Assembly: GCA_003519445.1 (NCBI GenBank)
Contig: DOWS01000004.1
Coordinates: 1 to 6,758, forward strand
Reading direction: 5' to 3'
DNA: 6,758 nucleotides
DNA from: Candidatus Daviesbacteria bacterium
Lineage (GTDB): Bacteria > Patescibacteriota > Microgenomatia > Daviesbacterales > UBA10151
The notes under the pieces: model-generated
What the model was told of the DNA's origin: nothing
Seen by the model: only the letters and a program-made list of their open reading frames with translations
The model's database searches: none
In this document: in pieces, positions 5,356 to 6,758 of the stretch
Numbering within the stretch: the stretch's first letter is position 1
How the letters are laid out: each line of letters begins with the position of its first letter
Position numbers and translations under genes: made by a program

Positions 5356-6758
5356 ATGTGTGGGATATTTGGCTATATTGGGAATAAAAATGCTTCCCAG
5401 GTGATTCTGGAAGGATTAAAAAGGCTGGAATACAGGGGTTATGATTCCTGGGGTATTGCTGTTGTATCTGAAGAAATTAAAGTTAACAAAAAAGTGGGTG
5501 CAATAGGAGATATGTTTCCAGCTTCCAGCCTCCAGTTTCCAGCTTCCAATATTGGTATTGGTCATACCAGATGGGCAACCCATGGAGGAGTTACAGAGAC
5601 AAATGCCCATCCCCATTTTTCTTCTGATAAAAGCTTTTGTCTTGCCCAAAACGGCATTGTGGAAAATTACCAGGAACTTAAAAGTGCTTTAGCAAAAAAA
5701 GGGTATAAATTTCAGACAGAAACAGATACGGAAGTAATTGTCAGGCTAATTGAAGATAAGTCTAAAACAACAGGAGATTTAAAAGAAGCAGTCCGCCAAG
5801 CCTTTTTAGATTTGGAAGGTAGAAATACAATTATTGTCCTTACTAAAGCAAATCAGATTATTGCTGCCAGAAATGGTTCTCCTTTGGTGGTTGGGGTAAA
5901 AGGCAATGAAGTTTTTTTCTCATCCGATACTCTCTCATTTGCTCCCCATGTGGACAAAGTAATAATTGTAGAAAACGGGCAGATGGTTTATTGGGATGAA
6001 AAGCTGCATCTTGCAGATATTAAATCTAACAAAGATTTTCCCATCCGTCCGGAAAAGATTGATTTTGAAAGCAGCAAAGTTGATAAAGAGGGTTATGATC
6101 ATTTCATGCTCAAGGAAATTCATGAAAGCCCTTATGTAATAAACCAGGTAATCAATCAGGATGGAAAATTGTACGAGGATTTTATTAAAACCATAAAAAA
6201 AGCTAGAAATATTTATACCATAGGATCAGGTACTGCCGGCGTGGCCGCATCACAAATTGCTTTTTATCTTAGAATTTTTGGGAAAATCAAAGCAGTCAGT
6301 GTCATTGGCGCAGACATATATGAGTATTATGATTTATTAAACAAAGATGATTTACTGATTGCTCCTTCACAGTCCGGGGAAACTGCTGATGTTTTGGAAG
6401 TTTTGGAAATTGCCAAAAAAAAGAAAGTAAAAATTGCCTCTTTAGTCAATATGCCCGGTTCTACCATGACCAGGATGTCTGATTTCCGTTTTATGAGCTC
6501 TGCCGGGCCGGAAATTTGCGTCATGTCCACCAAAGTTTTTACTTCCCAGATTGCTTGGGGGTATTTGTTGGGGAAAGCGTTAAGCGGAAAGGGTAAAGAA
6601 GGAAGGGAAAAATTAAAAAAACTGGCTGACGAAATGGAAAAATATTTAAATACAGACACTAATCACGAACTTATTAAAAAGCTTGCAAAAAGACTAGGTA
6701 AATCTAAAGATATTTTTTTGCTGGGTAAATATCAAAACTTTAACATTATTAAAGAAGG
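5356..6758 (+). CDS. glmS: Glutamine-fructose-6-phosphate aminotransferase (isomerizing), N-terminal 467 residues, 3' end outside window
   Basis: Makes glucosamine-6-phosphate from fructose-6-phosphate and glutamine, the entry to UDP-GlcNAc and the cell wall. The frame is open from ATG 5356 to the window end. The class II glutaminase domain starts with the nucleophile Cys2 (MCGIFGYIG) and LEYRGYDSWGIAVV. It continues with HTRWATHG (70-77), NAHPH, QNGIVEN (98-104, oxyanion Asn99/Gly100, with Gln where E. coli has His) and ETDTEV (Asp124). The linker DHFMLKEIHESP leads to the first SIS domain, with GSGTAG (290-295), the sugar-phosphate loop SQSGET (338-343) and STKVFTSQ. The second SIS domain, with the catalytic lysine and His/Glu, lies outside. 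Codons 54-65 are built from a heptamer repeat. With 16 bp to the divergent kinase there is no room for a glmS ribozyme and no Shine-Dalgarno sequence; an extended -10 suggests a leaderless transcript. Confidence 0.95.
   Translation, partial: MCGIFGYIGNKNASQVILEGLKRLEYRGYDSWGIAVVSEEIKVNKKVGAIGDMFPASSLQFPASNIGIGHTRWATHGGVTETNAHPHFSSDKSFCLAQNGIVENYQELKSALAKKGYKFQTETDTEVIVRLIEDKSKTTGDLKEAVRQAFLDLEGRNTIIVLTKANQIIAARNGSPLVVGVKGNEVFFSSDTLSFAPHVDKVIIVENGQMVYWDEKLHLADIKSNKDFPIRPEKIDFESSKVDKEGYDHFMLKEIHESPYVINQVINQDGKLYEDFIKTIKKARNIYTIGSGTAGVAASQIAFYLRIFGKIKAVSVIGADIYEYYDLLNKDDLLIAPSQSGETADVLEVLEIAKKKKVKIASLVNMPGSTMTRMSDFRFMSSAGPEICVMSTKVFTSQIAWGYLLGKALSGKGKEGREKLKKLADEMEKYLNTDTNHELIKKLAKRLGKSKDIFLLGKYQNFNIIKE
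5515..5549. repeat. Heptamer tandem repeat, 5 units of YYTCCAG, inside glmS
   Basis: Five consecutive 7-base units on the + strand: TTTCCAG, CTTCCAG, CCTCCAG, TTTCCAG, CTTCCAA. Read in the glmS frame it gives a 7-residue period (FPASSLQ then FPAS). It lies in the variable loop just before IGIGHTRWATHG of the glutaminase domain. This loop is of similar length in E. coli GlmS (from memory), so the repeat occupies a tolerant region without visibly breaking the enzyme. Confidence 0.8.

Noticed and set aside
4714..5549. Heptamer arrays as CRISPR-like repeats
   Set aside because: Units are directly adjacent, without spacers, and both arrays lie within conserved coding sequence.
5416..5649. Leftward 77-residue reading frame with a repeated SWKLEAGSWK segment
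   Set aside because: It is the antisense of glmS; the repeated residues come from the heptamer array read on the other strand.

Overview
The window is ordinary-density, AT-rich bacterial DNA holding eight genes. Two are cut by the window edges: an acyltransferase on the left and glmS on the right. The organism cannot be fixed from this sequence. Clues are a short archaeal/thermophile-type S-adenosylhomocysteinase, a mycobacterial-type adenosine kinase, weak or absent Shine-Dalgarno sequences, possibly leaderless starts and very compact spacing. These would suit an uncultivated bacterium with a compact genome, for example from the candidate phyla radiation. That is inference, and of low confidence. 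TGA is used as a normal stop codon.

Left block (1-3058). The C-terminal part of a PlsC-like acyltransferase runs rightward and overlaps by 29 bp, tail to tail, a leftward four-gene set. In transcription order that set is: a 79-residue Met/His-rich DUF1059-like protein; a membrane-anchored DUF4105 (Lnb-type) protein coupled to it by an ATGA overlap; a cyclopropane-fatty-acid-synthase-like methyltransferase 17 bp further on; and an unrecognised 155-residue protein with about four membrane helices. Acyltransferase, lipid methyltransferase and DUF4105 protein together suggest a membrane-lipid or lipoprotein tailoring module.

Junction (3059-3172). The only sizeable gap carries a short inverted repeat and the 3' end of a tRNA gene: a perfect T-arm plus acceptor strand, with no 5' half next to it. 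Such fragments are typical of integration at tRNA genes. The orientation predicts that the inserted DNA is the left block and that the right block is the older chromosome.

Right block (3173-6758). Leftward come adenosine kinase and S-adenosylhomocysteinase, overlapping by 8 bp. The hydrolase splits SAH and the kinase removes the adenosine, so the pair keeps SAM-dependent methylation running, including any by the neighbouring lipid methyltransferase. Divergent from the kinase, with 16 bp between start codons, is glmS (glucosamine-6-phosphate synthase), open to the window end. The 16 bp hold a perfect extended -10 for glmS and an overlapping -10 for the kinase, so both mRNAs may be leaderless. 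Both genes contain a five-unit, 35-bp tandem heptamer repeat of different sequence, lying in what look like variable loops of these core enzymes.
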